A stretch of 64,000 nt of DNA, taken from positions 10,136,194 through 10,200,193 of the forward strand of contig CM039192.1 of assembly GCA_008360975.2 (NCBI GenBank), read 5' to 3'. Below, piece after piece: positions 13,001 to 26,039 of the stretch (the first letter of the stretch is position 1; each line of letters opens with the position of its first letter). Source of the DNA: Lichenostomus cassidix. Lineage: Eukaryota > Chordata > Aves > Passeriformes > Meliphagidae. Both the position numbers and the translations under genes were made by a program. The notes beneath the pieces were generated by a model. That model was not told the origin of the DNA. It made no database searches and worked only from the letters and a program-made list of their open reading frames with translations.

Positions 13001-14790
13001 TGTTCATATATGCTAATGACTACTATGCGTGATTAAACATCGAGAAAATAAACTCCAAATGTATGCTAATAAATGGCAAAATTTACTGTGTAGAATTAAT
13101 ATCTAACAGAGGAATGGAGAGATGTTTCAAAGCATGTGTGTATATTGTTTAAGTCAGCACATTAAATTTCAAAACTTAGGGCCCTGCAAATGGTGCTGCT
13201 GCAGTTGCTCCCCTGACAGGAGAACTCTGCTGGGATAGTGGAGCTGCCTATGCCAGCAGCTTCCCACCCTGAGTTTGGAACCAAGGTGAGCTATTATAAG
13301 TTACTTGACCTTGGAAAATACACTTTTGTTTTGGATTTCCCATGTAAAGATTGTATATATTTAATCTGCTGCTATAATTTCCCAAAAAAGTATCTGTGGT
13401 CTTATTCCTGAATCTTTGTTGCGTTTCAGATGGATTCCAAGAAATATAATGTAAGAACTAAATAATTCACAACCTGGTTTATTATTACAGTTGGCACCAT
13501 CATATCCTGATTAATTAAATGGTGGTTATTTAGCCATATTGATCAAGAGCTGCTACCAGACCTCATTTTTTGGTTTGTGGGGTTTTTTTCTGTTTGCTCT
13601 AGGCTCTCACTAAGGATTGCACAAATGTGACAGGAGAGAGAATTGTACCCACAAATCTGCTCTATTCTTGCTCAGCAATAACCAAATTCTAGTCTGTTCA
13701 ACAGGCAGAAAAAAAGTTGCTGTGCAGCTCTGACATATATTTGCTTGAAGGAAGATTTTGTGCAGCGAGGCGAGGATGGAATGACTGTTTTCTGATGTAT
13801 GTTGGACAAGAAAAATTAATCTGTGCATGGTACTTGTTTTGGCTGTGCTTCAGAAGGCATCTCTTGTGATGTTACCTGTAAATAGCCAAGAACTTTGACA
13901 TCAGCTCTGTGTGAAGCTGTTTAAATAAGTGCCTCATTTATAGAATCCTGCTGCCTGCAAAATGGCTCCAATGGTGTTATCCCCATGCCTGAGGGGAAAG
14001 TTAAATAATGAAACCCCAAAGAGTCTCTAAGTGAGGAGAAGGAGAACAGGAGGAAGGAGGAAAAGAAAGCTAATCTGTAACAGTACAACCTCATTTTATC
14101 TCCTGATTGTATAGGACTCAGTAGTTAGAAAAACACAGCATAAAGCCAAAGAGACACAAAACCATTAAATTAAATCGTTTCTGCTTGAAACTAAGCATGG
14201 ATTCTTTGCTGCTGGACACCTTCAGTATTTTGAAAGCAATTTAAATGTTAACTCTGGCTTTGTTAATTATTTGTGATGATATTTTTACAGACTCTGAAGA
14301 TCTAGAGAGACAATGTTATGCTATGCTGAGGCCTTGTGTGATGCCTGCATCTGTAGTGTAGGTCAGCCTTCTGTCCGAAATGTTACCCCTCTTTGATCAC
14401 CCTGCAAAGCAGTGGTGCTGATTCAGCAATGTGTGCTGTCACATTGTGGAAGAGGGCTTTTGAGGACTGCTTGGAAAAAAATAGCCCAGCAGAAACTGCA
14501 GCTTGCACATATTACAGTGCATGTTATTGTGTGTGATCTTGTTCTTTTTTCTCGCCTGGCAAATTATCCATTGGGAACCATTCTGCTCAGTTATTCACTC
14601 TGGTGCATCTGAAGGTGTGTACTCACCATTTCTCAATTAATGTGCATATTTAAGTTGGTAGTTATACTTGAAACTTGAGACAACTCAAAATGAACAGCTT
14701 GAGCAGTACAGGTAGAGTGCTCTGTATTCATAGAATGGTTTAAGCTGATTTTTCTGCAAAACAGTCTCGAGGGTTGTTAGATTTGAAGGA
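10071..14790. other. AT-rich non-coding stretch with minor simple repeats
   Basis: No gene is supported. A GC-richer patch at about 10880-11200 carries overlapping frames on both strands, which are judged to be chance. A run of 14 T at 11751-11764 is followed directly by GCAG, so it resembles a splice acceptor, but no open exon or donor follows. The rest is AT-rich and featureless to my reading. Confidence 0.5.
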
Positions 14791-14797
14791 TTTTTTT

Positions 14798-14848
14798 TCT
14801 AAAGAGATATTTATAAATACAGTATCTCTAAAGAGGTATTTATAAATA
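14798..14848 (+). repeat. Tandem duplication, 29-bp period
   Basis: Two 22-bp copies differing at one base lie at 14798-14819 and 14827-14848 (TCTAAAGAGATATTTATAAA and its G variant). The start-to-start distance is 29 bp. This is seen directly and is best explained by a local replication-slippage duplication. Confidence 0.85.
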
Positions 14849-16870
14849 TATGTGCATATAAATTTTACTCCAAGGCCAGTGCCTTTGTTTTCGTTTGTGG
14901 TTGTGAAAACTCTCACTGTAGCTCATCTACATTCATCCCAAGGAACGTTTGGCCAAAAAGTCTGCTGTACAGACACTCTTACACAATCCTACTGTTCATG
15001 TGCAGAAAAGTATTAGCTGTGTGTGACTAAGAATAGTATATTTTTGATCCTGTATATTACAGCAGTAACATTTACTTCCCTTACCACCACCTTTATTTGT
15101 ATTATTTAACAAAGTCTTAGTTCACTTGATTTGTTCAGTAATTTGGGGGGCGGAAAAAATTGGAGATTCCTTATTTTGTTGTACAAAGCTTCTGGTTCAC
15201 TCAAGTCATCCTTTGGGATAAGTTTTTGCCCTTTTATGGGTAGGTCACTTAAATTTGTACACTTCAAAATAGACTTGTCCAAACCAATGATTTACAGGCA
15301 TGATTAAATGTTAAAATATCTTTTCTATAGATTAAATACAGGTCCATGGAAATTTCACTTGCATTTCTATTGTTTTTAATACAATTTCTGATGGACTTTG
15401 TCAGTGCTTCCCAATAAAGACTTAAGGACTAACACAAAATTCCTAAATATATCAAACAACAATTGTGGAAGTTGAACTTTTTTGTTATTATGGAACACAT
15501 TCTGGTGTTAGTTGTGGTTTTAGAATGATACCACTTCAGTTTTAATTTATTGAAATGCTAAAAAAGTGTTTATTTGCCTCAATTTCCTTCATCATGAGCA
15601 CAAAAGGTTTCCCAGTGCGAGACCATAGTAGACTGTTATCTAAAGTTTCATGCTCTGTAAGCAGTAGAATTACCAGCGTGTACTTGCCAAGTAGCTTCAG
15701 AATGACAGTTTACAAGCATCAGGTCAAGTAATCAAAATGTTATAGTGGATATTTGCTACAAATGTAAATATATCAAGTATCTTTAATTGTGTTGTTTGCA
15801 GTTAAAGTAACCCAATGCCATCTTATCTGGAGGTTATCATCTGAACATTTTGAGTAAAGCTATAATAATATTTATTTTTGTTTTATGTGATGAACAAGTC
15901 TTAAAACTAAATCTGGTGAATTAAGAGTTGTATTTCTGAGGAGCTAACTACCACTACTTGACTGCTGTTGTAAAACTTTATTAGGCAATACATCTGACCT
16001 CAAATTGGAAATTTGTGTTGGAACCAGTTTAGGGAATCATTATAGCTCTGTTGTTAATTTTATATTTGTCTAATAAAACACAGCAGGAAGTACATGACAT
16101 GCGCTAAAGCAACTGAGGGTTGCTGCTAGTCCTGGTTTTAAGTACTGTTTTCTACCACGTACAGGCATAGGATGGCAGAAAAATAAATAGAACTTAGTAA
16201 AGAGATTACTTTTTTTTGCTAGAAAATTGCTGTTCAATACTTTGTGGCTAACCTAAGGAGGAAGTTAATATTGTTATTACCACATATACATTTGTACATA
16301 TATTTATAATGAAATATGTGCATCACCATGATTTTAAAGATACAGATGGGGTGGATATATTGTGTTGTTTTCCAGACTGTATTAGGAGCACCATTCAGCT
16401 CTTAATGCTGTTACATGACCAGACTTTATTTTGGAGAATGAGCATGTTAAAAATGGGATAAAGGAAGATAAAGGAAGATTGGCTAACATTAATGTAATTA
16501 CAGAAGTGACAGAATCTGAAGAAGAATATTTGAAGGCTGAATATCATCAAATTAAGCATGCCAGAGAAATCCCATGCCAAAACACAGAATGAACTACTAA
16601 ATCATACTGCAGATCTAGTAACATAGGTTTCTTAATTATAGCATGTGGAGAGAGGACTACTGTAATTATGGAATAAGACATACAGCATCAGTATTTAAAA
16701 ATACAGGAGAGGAGTAGAAGGGATTTGAGAAACTGAAGGGTTTTGAGTCAGCTCTCAGTAGTAAACCAGTTAAAAAAAAATAGTAAAGAGAATATGGTTG
16801 AAGGCATTGAATTAAATGTAAGTTAAGAACTGTGAGTTTGCCCATAGTAGAATGAGCCAACTTAACCTGT
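14849..16870. other. AT-rich non-coding stretch
   Basis: No gene is seen. A small direct repeat (two copies of a 10-mer like ATAAAGGAAG) lies at about 16458-16480. The remainder is AT-rich sequence without recognised repeats. Confidence 0.5.
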
Positions 16871-17030
16871 TGGGGGGGGTTTGGTTTTTTTTGGGGGGAG
16901 GGGGGCTTGGTGGTTTGGTTGTTGTTTCAGTGGGGGGTGTTTTTTTGTTGCTATTGTTTATTTGGTTGGTTGGGGTTTTTGTTTGGTTGGTTGGTTTTGG
17001 GTTGGTTTTGGGGTTTTTTTTGGTAATGGA
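16871..17030 (+). repeat. GT-rich low-complexity tract with G-runs
   Basis: For about 160 bases the + strand is almost only G and T: an 8-G run at 16872-16879, six-G runs near 16893-16905 and 16932-16937, then TTGG/TTGGGG iterations to about 17025. Open frames on both strands (16852-17106 +, 16812-17180 -) are artefacts of this composition. Tracts like this are common in bird genomes and can form G-quadruplexes on the + strand. They are also a frequent source of assembly and sequencing error, so the length may be inaccurate. Confidence 0.85.
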
Positions 17031-18480
17031 ACTTCTTTTTCTATTTCCTTTTGTACACAAAGGAAATGTATTAGATCTAATGTGTTTGCAATTCAGTAAA
17101 GCATGATATGTTGTCCCCTGAGAAGCATGGAGTGAAACTGGTGAGGGTGAAAATTGGTACAGGCTCTGCAAGGTGAGCAAAGAATAGGTTAATGATGGAT
17201 GTGGAGAACATCACTCCGGTATTGAAGATCTCCAGCCATATGATGACTGGAATGGGAGGAAATAGCACTGTGCAGGGCATATTGGGCCCTGTGCTGCACA
17301 TACACCAAAGCTCTCCCCTACACTGGCTTGAGGTGGGTGTTTCTGTTTTGGGCTTCCTGCTCTTAGATAGCTTGGCTGGACCTTGGGAGGCTTCAGTCTG
17401 CTCCAAGTGGGGACAGGTTGGTTTCCAGGAAGTGGTTCTTCCACAGAATTTTGTAACCTCCACCCAATTCATCATTGCATTTTCTCCCAAATTGTCAGTA
17501 TTGACTGCATTTGCCCTTTTCTTTAGAATGATGTCCAGCCCTGCTCAATTAGAGCAGTGAACCATGATTTTTCTCTTTTGTGGGTGTTAAATACAAAAAA
17601 GAGTTACTATACATCAGTGAGCTCTGGTTATGGCTTATCCTGAGCCATCTCTACATCAGTTCTTGTCCAGACTATTGTCACTCTCATTTTAACAGCCTTG
17701 TGGCTCTTGTAGCAGGAGTGCTGTTGGCTGCCATATTGATCACCAGGAAGTCTCTCCATTCACATATTCAGTTTGCTGCCTGCTTTCTTTGCACTTCCAC
17801 TTTGTGCATGCTCAGCACTCCTAAATACCAAGGCTGTCTTCATTCATTAACTCCTTCCTTCAGTCATTCATTCTTGCAGACCCAGAAGTGTAACTGGAGG
17901 TGCCAAGCCATGCTGGATACAGTCTTCATAGAACCTCAGTCCATTTGAAATGACCAATTTTTTATCAGGTGAATCAATGCACACACTTGGCAGCAGAAGA
18001 AGTGTGAGCTCCATTCTCCCTTTAGCCTTTCTGGGGTCAGCAGGCAATATTAACAGGGCTCGTTTAATGTATGTTATTTACTATCAGGCTTTCTTGTCCT
18101 TGTTACTGTTTAGAAAATGGAGACACTCACAGACAAATATTAAATTAAGAGTGTTGGAAAGAATGCTCCATACATTTTTCAGCTATTTTTGAGATTTTTG
18201 ACTCATTTCTTTTTCATTTGTTCAGATTTAATTCTATTTTTAAAAAGCTTGGTCTTTACACAAAGGAAAAAAAAAAGAAAGGGAGGAGGGAGAAGTGTAC
18301 ATTGACATACTAAGTGAAAAACCTCAAGAAAAATTACAGTAAATTAAAATTTATTTCCCAAGGGACAGAACATATTTCAGTGGGATGAAGAAAGAAACTA
18401 ATAGACTTTCTATGAACAGCCATTTTTATTTAAAGAATAAGCTTTCAGGCAAATATAATTCTGCAGCCTCCTGAGGATAG
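17031..18480. other. Non-coding stretch, nothing assigned
   Basis: Frames at 17077-17490 (-), 17192-17560 (+) and 17580-17948 (+) are open for up to 137 codons. The first two overlap antisense to each other, and none has a recognisable domain. A purine-only tract lies at 18262-18296. Confidence 0.45.
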
Positions 18481-18730
18481 CCTTTTTTCTTGTTAGGAAT
18501 AATACCAATTAAAAAGTGCACAATTAAAAGCACTGAAAGTTTGTCAGTGTACATTTTCCATGGAGCTGTGCTTTCTATTATGCCATTGCTTGCTTAACAT
18601 GCTTTGTGGTGCTGGTTTAGCACGAGCTGCATCTGTGCTGCCAGGCTGCAGACAGTAATTAGTTAACGCTGCCAAACACAAATGAATTGTGTCTGCTAAT
18701 CTAAAGCACTTGCTATCAAACCTTTTGGGG
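18481..18730. promoter_or_regulatory. Candidate conserved non-coding element with homeodomain words
   Basis: This is a compact block of mixed composition between AT-rich flanks. It contains TAATTAGTTAAC at 18656-18667, which combines a TAATTA homeodomain core with a GTTAAC half-site like those of HNF1-type factors. It also has several CTGC/GCAG-rich words and no open frame. Constraint is inferred from texture only. Confidence 0.3.
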
Positions 18731-18844
18731 GTATTTTATGACTTTCAAAGTGTACAATTTGACATTTTGGGTTTTTCTCACCTGTTGCTTTCTCCTGAGG
18801 ATCTATTTTGGAGGGGGTGAAAGGGTTTATTTTGTTTCAATCCA
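18731..18844. other. Short unassigned non-coding stretch
   Basis: Nothing recognised between the conserved-element candidate and the hairpin. Confidence 0.4.
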
Positions 18845-18865
18845 GATCATATCCATGATATGATC
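18845..18865. repeat. Perfect 9-bp inverted repeat, 3-nt spacer
   Basis: GATCATATC (18845-18853) and its exact reverse complement GATATGATC (18857-18865) flank CAT. The near-palindrome could bind a dimeric factor or form a small cruciform. A match of this size can also occur by chance in 64 kb. Confidence 0.8.
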
Positions 18866-21283
18866 AGGTCAACAGCGCAACTGAGAAGGCAGTGCTGCAG
18901 AGGATGTATGAAAGTGAGCAGGCAAGTGAAGAGAAGAACTTAAAACAGCTGTGCTGCCAAAGAAGCTGTAGAAGGAAATGTTATGCCCATGAAAGGGTTT
19001 TCAGGGAGAAGTCATCATGGACTGAAGAATAATTGGGTTTTTTTTTCCAGTCATTACAATATTGCCCTCAGCTTCTACTGACGCTTGCTTAGGTCCTGTC
19101 TGTCCTCAGCTCAGCTCTGTTCAGCATGGCTTGGCTGCCACCTTGTCCCCTTCAGCCTCTTTTCCTGCTCCTCAGTTTATAGCTACTTTTGATCTCTCAC
19201 ACTTTTTGAGTTGACAACAACCATATTGCTATTAGATGAGTAGTTTTTAATCCTCCCTAAGATCCATATCTGTTGTATTTCTTGGCTCTAATAGAGGGGT
19301 CTCTGCTTGAAAACCAGGGAATTTCATTTAGGATACAGGTAATTATATGAAATTTACTTCAGTATTTAACTTTTATTCTGAAAGTTTCTTCGATTTTTAA
19401 AAGCAAAGCTACTTGGTCTGATTTATGATGGCAGAGTGGAGTTGGAGGGACAAAAAAAAAATACATTTTTGTTCATTCTAACCGAAAGGCTCTCAATCCT
19501 TGAAATCTTCAGTTGCATTAACACTGAGGGTACCATCATTTTTCATAGATCTCCTTGAAAATCCATTTCTCGCACACACACACACACAAAAGATGATTTC
19601 AACAAAGTTACATGTTTAGAAAGTTGAATGAAAATACTCCATAGCTAATCTTGACAGTTCCAAGCTGGAGAAAAGCCAGGGCCCCAGAACAATGCACAGC
19701 GAGTGCATTTGTAATAGAATCCAGAAATCAATACACATGACCAGATTTTCCAGTCCACCACGCTTATTTTGCAAACCCAGCAGAGGTCTGGATGGGAGCA
19801 TTCCCCATGTCAAGGAGACTCTTGATGGCCAGAAGCTGTTGATGATGCTGTAGCTGCCTTGCATGCCAGTTGTCTTATCTCCTCACAGGGGAATGAGGGA
19901 CAGCATCAGGAGAGGAAAAGCTCTTGTGTCTTGTTTAACTGCAGACGTGCCCCATGGGAAGGGAGATGCAGTTCCTGCATTGGGAAGATTCACAGAAAGC
20001 TTGAGTTCCTCAGAAAGCTTTGTGTGGCAGTTGCTAGCGTTCCTCCATGCTGGAATAACCCATGTGTAATTTTGCTTCCACGTTGCTTTTCAAAGCTGAC
20101 ACATTTTGGCAGTAAAATCTGCTGACTTTTCTGAACATCCAGCAGCCCAGCTGGAAGAGCAGCAAGATGGTTGTTGTGCATGCACTGACACAGTGTTGTG
20201 TGAATCTGGGGAGCACTGGATTTGACCCACTCATGAGGGTCAAGCACTCACATGGACTGGGATTAGCCTCTCAGACTGACCAAAGTCTGAAGAGTCCCAA
20301 AATCTGAAGTAGTGCTGGATCCCACCTTGGTCATATGCTGCCTAAAGGTCTTATGGAGTGTTCCGTTGAAGCTGGAGCTTTCATGAAAGAGAAGAAATTT
20401 TATTGAAGGACAAAGAGTTTAGGAAAAACACTCCTGCCGAATGTAGCTCTTCTTTTTCATTTGCTTGTCTAGACAGCCAGGATGCTTTGCTTTGGACTGT
20501 GCAGCTTTGATGGATTTTAATCCCCAAGCTATTTTTGATTCTTGGTCACATTTATGACATATACAGTCTCAGGTTTTTTTCCTCCTTCAAGATACATGCA
20601 TCCATAGACTTGAATGGGTGTAGGAAAGATAAATGGCTAAGGGAAAAGGAAATTAGCCTGAATGTTCTTAGAGCAGGAGCAAGAAGGATATATAAAGGCA
20701 GACTGTGTGACAGAGATAAAAACTAAATGAAAATTAAGGCTGAAGAGGAGGCCTGGCTGATGGGGGAAAGGAAGTCCAAATATTTTCAGATAATACCCAA
20801 AAGATGAAATGTAAAAATGCTCCATTAAATCCCATTTCCCCCTTACTTTGATATTTTAATTTCCCATTTCACTTTCTTTCATAATTTCCTTCTACCATCC
20901 AATGCTACTCACTCTGTAGTGCAAACCAACTATTGCAAATCATTTTCCCACAGACCCATCCTTTAGCCTATAGTAATATTCAGTGTCTATCCAGTTAGAT
21001 TTCGATACCTATCAGAACACAGAGCTGGCAGAAGAGTTCACTTCCCTTTTTAAGATTGTAGCTGAAAGTTCAGATGTGGGCAGTCAAAACAGTGAGAAGT
21101 ATGTCTTCTTTAGAAATAAAATGGCAAAACTGGGATGAGCAAAATGCAGACATGCTTTACATCATCATGCAGCACTTAAGTATCTCTACAAACAGCTTCA
21201 GTTGTTTAATTATTTTAATTTTGTTGCAAGTTTCTTATGCATAATGATAATTTGTCCCCTCAGATTTATGTTATTGCAGGCTT
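18866..21283. other. Non-coding stretch with a CA microsatellite
   Basis: A (CA)8 run lies at 19573-19588. Open frames at 19616-19864 (-), 19859-20125 (+) and 19990-20247 (-) show no domain. A short piece near 20601-20625 (CCATAGACTTGAATGGG) resembles the 'CCATTGACTTCAATGG' core of old palindromic sauropsid repeats, but it is too short to call. Confidence 0.45.
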
Positions 21284-21356
21284 CAGTCCAGCAGAGCACT
21301 TAAGCACTCGATTAACTTTAAGCACATAAGTAGTCCCATTGCTGGATTTGGGCCAT
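21284..21356 (+). mobile_element. Relic of a palindromic MITE-like sauropsid repeat ('TTAAGCAC' type)
   Basis: The order of words (GCAGAGCACTTAAGCAC, then TTAACTTTAAGCACAT, then AGTAGTCCCATTG, then GCTGGATTTGGGCC) matches a palindromic short repeat I remember from turtles, crocodilians and birds. The second palindrome arm is missing: CCCATTG joins directly to GCTGGATTTGGGCC, so this is an internally deleted copy. I cannot give the library name with confidence. Confidence 0.6.
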
Positions 21357-23160
21357 AATAGAGGAAAAGAATGTTTCAGGAGAAATCATGCTTTTCAGGG
21401 GGTGGGTGGGTGTGTTTTTTGTTTTGTTTAAAGTGTCAACAGCACAGTTTATTTAGCTGCCTTTTAGGCAGTAATCTTGTTAGTAAAATTGGCAGGATTA
21501 AGAGGCTATTAAACAAAATCTGTGTGTTTTCACATCAGTTAAAATCTGTACTGTATTCCCTTGGAATACAACTCTGTTGTGCAATAACTGGATTTTAATG
21601 TAACCAAGTCACTTAAGATTGCATTAAAATACATTTATTAAAGCACTTGGCTGCTCTAGACTGGTGGGTTGGAAGTGGAAAATACAGAGGCTTTTCTGAC
21701 TTTGAAAAAAGTATTTCATAGGATTTCTTGCAGTTTTCCTTCATCAATCAAACTGCATTTGTTTACCAAGCAACATGTAGTCAATGTTAATTTTATGGAC
21801 ATTCTGCTGGGTCCAGAACGAAGCCATCTGTCCCCAAAGGTGGCTGGGGTGAGCAGTCTGTCCATCATGTTAGTGTACTCCAGACGGTGAGGACAATGGA
21901 TGTCGTCAAAGTTTGGCTGCTTTGTTTTCTTATTGCAGGCAGAAAACTCACCACAGCAGTTCTGTCCCTCTATTTCCTGCATCTTATCACTTTCAGATAT
22001 GCATTTTTACCATGAAAAAGCCAGTAATCAATAAGATTAATTTTATTTGTGTGTGGAAACTTCAGTGCTCTTAATGAAAAAATCTTCGTTAAAACCAAGA
22101 ATTTGAAATCTGGCAGCAAAACAAAACAGACACCAGAGTTTTAAAACTAAAAATAATAAAGACTGCTCTGTCCCCTTAAAAATAATCAAAATCAAGTGTC
22201 CCCAAGAAAGAAAGAATGTCTCTAACTATGTCATTTACTTGTTTGATAGAAAGGTTTCTGGTACTAATAGAATAAATAACCTGTTAGCTTAGAATTCACT
22301 TGTATTAACATTCCTGGCGGTGATTTCCTTTTCATGTTTGTTAAAATACAAAGCTTTATATAGGTGCTGCTATGTTTGTACTACAGATTCATTTACTCTG
22401 ACAGCTGATATATTTGTAGTTGTGGTAGAATACTGGCTTCAGTGCTCAGCCCTGCTCCTTTGATATAAGCAGGTGACTCCTAACATTTATTGATAGTTTG
22501 GGGGATGGTGTGATGGAAAAAGTTGAATTGTTGCAAAGTAATTCCTCAGGTCTTCTGAAGTTTATTATTGACTGCTTTGATCTTTGTTCTGCAGGTGTAG
22601 AAATAACATTGCCTACAATCTGTAGGTGTTCTCTGCGCTTTTCCAACTAATTGTTTTGTGCATCTGACAAGATGCAAATTTACCCAGATCTGTCTACAAA
22701 GAGGCTTCTCTCCTGCCTGCTCTTTTTGGTAGAGAATCAAACAACGCTATTTTTACCTATTTCTAAAAATTGATTCTGTGTCTTTTGACATGCCTGCTTG
22801 TCTTCACTGCTCCCAGACATCACCAGCTACCTGCCTGTGCTGCAGCATCCATCCTGGCTGGCATGTGGGACTGAACCTGGAAGGAGAACAGCTCAAGATG
22901 GAAAAAAGCATTCCAAAGCAGGGAACTCCCCTGGCTGTATGGCAGACACAGAGTGTCACATACTGATGATGCATTTCTTACACCGTGATTTAGAGGCTGG
23001 TGGGTACAGCCTTGTGATTACACAGACACACTCACTCTACATTTTAAACCAGACAAACCTGGATATCATGAGCAATGTAGCTGCAGTGGCCTAGAAGCTG
23101 GGGAAATATGGATGTGGTCAGCTTGAGATGAGTTCTGCAACACAGTAACTCTTATCTTAG
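21357..23160. other. Non-coding stretch, nothing assigned
   Basis: No gene or repeat is recognised. Frames such as 21669-21890 (+), 21716-21982 (-) and 22798-23094 (+) are short and without domains. Confidence 0.45.
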
Positions 23161-23166
23161 CTACCT

Positions 23167-23240
23167 AATTTTTAAAAGTGCCAATACCCTGATATTAGAC
23201 AGTGAAGTCAATGAGTTTTGAAAGCTAAGGGCATCAGTTG
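23167..23240. mobile_element. Possible relic of a palindromic repeat ('GTGCTGAGCACC' type), diverged
   Basis: TTTTTAAAAGTGCC, then AGTGAAGTCAATGAG, then AGGGCATCAG follow the same order as the ancient palindromic sauropsid repeat whose better copy lies at 23586-23632. The match is gapped and partial. Confidence 0.4.
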
Positions 23241-23585
23241 CTTCTTCCTTACAGATGGACTTAAGAGGTAAATAGCCTCTCAGCCTTCTCAAGTATCATT
23301 TTACCTTTTTATAGGCTGCTCATCATGCCCTAATACATTTATACAACTCTTATTTGTGAGGAGAATGTTTCTGAATCCTCAGGAGAATCAGAACATCTCA
23401 TCACTTTTACATCCAAATTTAATTTAATTGCGTTGCTCAGGTTTTTTTGATGTTGGATCCTTTTCAGCAATCCTCTCACTTAACAAAGCTGAATTTCCAC
23501 TCGAATTTGATGTGAAAAATGCTTGAATAAGGAGTACCATGAAGACTCAGTTCTCATCCTTCTAAGTCATTAATGGTTATTAACT
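23241..23585. other. Unassigned AT-rich stretch
   Basis: Sequence between two repeat relics, with nothing recognised. Confidence 0.4.
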
Positions 23586-23632
23586 TGATTTCCAAAAGTG
23601 CTGAGCACCTAAAGCTCTTAGAAGAGATTAGC
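23586..23632 (+). mobile_element. Relic of a palindromic repeat ('GTGCTGAGCACC' type)
   Basis: GATTTCCAAAAGTGCTGAGC followed by ACCTAAAGCTC closely matches one arm of a palindromic short repeat I remember as abundant in turtles and crocodilians and present as old copies in birds. The second arm is not recognisable. Family identification is from memory, not from a search. Confidence 0.55.
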
Positions 23633-26039
23633 ACAGGAACTGCTGATACTAAATTCCTCCTCTGGAGAGTACACACTTCCTCAAAGTCATTGAGAGGGGC
23701 TGGGAGAGAAAGCCACTTCCACTCTATGCTCCCCTTCCAAACTTCTCAGTGGCATGAGAAAGAGAGATACAGGGACTGTCAGCAGAACAGGTGTGATTTC
23801 CTGCATACTGGAAATCTGCAGAGGGCTGTCATTGAGGCAGGGTGACTCTGATGTCACTGATGGCACTGCATGCTTCCCTGCACACCATTCAGAACCTGGT
23901 GGCTCCTCATGCCATATTCGTGGTAGATCATAGCAGAACACGATTCTTAGGGGTTAAGATGCATCTGTTCCTTTAAAAATAGAAAATACAAATCCCTAGT
24001 GTGACACTGAGGAGAAATATTCTAGAATACAGAGGGTTTTTGAATGCATAGTGTTTGGTATTGGTACATTCTTTATTAAATATAAATTTCAAAACTACTG
24101 GGTTTGGATGTATAATAATGGTTATTGCTGCTTATAGCAGCAAATGGTTATAGCCTGTAGTTGTGCATTTGAGTTCAAAACTTTTGTGGAAGCTTGATGG
24201 CATGATAAGACTGGTGGTACTGCTGGCATCCTGACTCTGGTGAAATAAATGAATGAAACTCACATTGGTTTTGTTTAGATCACAAAATTCATGTTGAATT
24301 CAGCAGTTGCAGAAATTTAGTGCATGTCACAGGCTAGCTAAAATAGAAAAGCCAACCTATTTTTTTTTATTTAACTACAAATTCTGTGCTGGATTTCCCT
24401 CCTTTTTTGTTGCTTGTTATACATTTTGCTAGTAATAAATTGGACCCATTATTGGGTAAATAACTACGCCCCAAATTAAGTTAATTTCAAAATCATTTGA
24501 ATATAAATTTCATCAGAAATTCAGTTTTCAGAAGCTTGGTAGAATGTAAAATATGTTCACCTAAATAAACAAATATATTCATACGCACTTCTGTGCATAT
24601 ATGTGTGTAAAAGCATATAATGAGCCTAGGTATTAGGGGTTTTTCTTAGAAAAGAATGTCACAATATATTCAAGATGCAGTAATGTATTACTTTTTTTAT
24701 TGCACTAAAGAGCCTTGAATTCTTGTAGAATATGGTTTAGTGGGTCAAACATCCCCGTTCCTCTCATTTATCAGCCTTTTGATCTTGTGTCAGTTCTAAA
24801 CATTGGCATGCTCAGGCCATAACAGTGTGCTGTGAGATCACAAAAAGGCATAGTTATATCTTTAAAAACTTATGGGCATCCTGGTGCTACATCCCAGCGT
24901 AGCTTAGCAGATGTGGTATTGAGTTCCCCCAAGTCTTCACTACCCCTTTGTCTATTATTTTTTTTATAGTTTTGTTCTGCATTCCTTCCACTCAACCTCA
25001 AGTAGATGGAAGCCTGTTAGTTTATTACTTACATATGTCTGCACCCTTTTACCTCAGCAGGGAAAGACAAAATATCGAGGAGGACTGTAGGTTTGGGATG
25101 GTCAACTAATCCTTCCCCACCTTGAACTAATCGCCAGGCTGATGTGTTATTGTGCTGAGCTCTGTTCTTCAGTGCATTGCCAGTGGGGTTTCAATTTGTA
25201 GAAGCATAAACAGATACTAAAGTAAAAAGAACGGTGCAGTGATTTGTTAGCAGAGTTCAGATCAAATTATCACAGCGGTCCCCTGCTGACAGTCCTAACA
25301 ATTACCTCCTTTTTCTTGGTCTTTCAAATGTTTTCTGTTTCACTTAGGTCTTGGTAAATAGTGTGTTTCTCACTGTGCTTTATTTATTTACCTACAAAAG
25401 GGAAAGAAATTGAAACTTCAGCTTTCATTCAAATGTCTGTATGTCTATATATTTTGTCCTAACTTAGATGTGTTAATAACTTTTTGCTTTCTATTTTTTA
25501 AAAATAAGTATATAGGCAAGGTAATTAAAGATGGCTTCAGCTTTCTAGTGCATACCTGCTTTTATAACATTTTCTACCTCTTTTATAGCTTTCAACATGG
25601 CAGTACAGATCTTCTTGAAATTTGAAAACTTTTGAGAAGAGCAGCTACTAAATAGGAAATTAATAGAATGTTGTATACCTTAAGCCAATATTAAGAGTTT
25701 AAAGCATTTGAGTCCTATTTTGAAATCAAATTGGGTGTGTGTCAGTAGATATTATTCCCTTTTTGCAGAATATAGTCAATTGATGCTCTGTACAAGTTGT
25801 CTAGAATTAACTTAAACATTTGTTTCCACTCTTTTTTTTTCCTCTCCTTTTTTCAACTCTTGACTTTCACTCTTGCATAGTTACATTTGTCTGCTTCTTA
25901 CAATTCTAGTGGGACTGATTTATCATCATTTGGTAACATATCTGTCTTAAAATCTGAGCTTTGATCAGCTTGTATTTTATAACTTACATCTGTTCTATGT
26001 TTAACCTTTTGTAATGCTGTTTCTCAAAAATATTATCTA
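23633..26039. other. AT-rich non-coding stretch, nothing assigned
   Basis: No gene, RNA or repeat family is supported. Frames at 23573-23845 (+) and 23687-23941 (-) overlap antisense and have no domain. Confidence 0.5.

Noticed and set aside
14728..14745. CATAGAATGGTTT resembling the CR1 tail
   Set aside because: Only 13 bases match and the GGAAGGGAC block that should follow is missing.
16812..17180. Pro/Thr/Lys-rich antisense frame and hydrophobic Gly/Val/Phe/Leu-rich sense frame
   Set aside because: Both are produced by the GT-rich simple tract.
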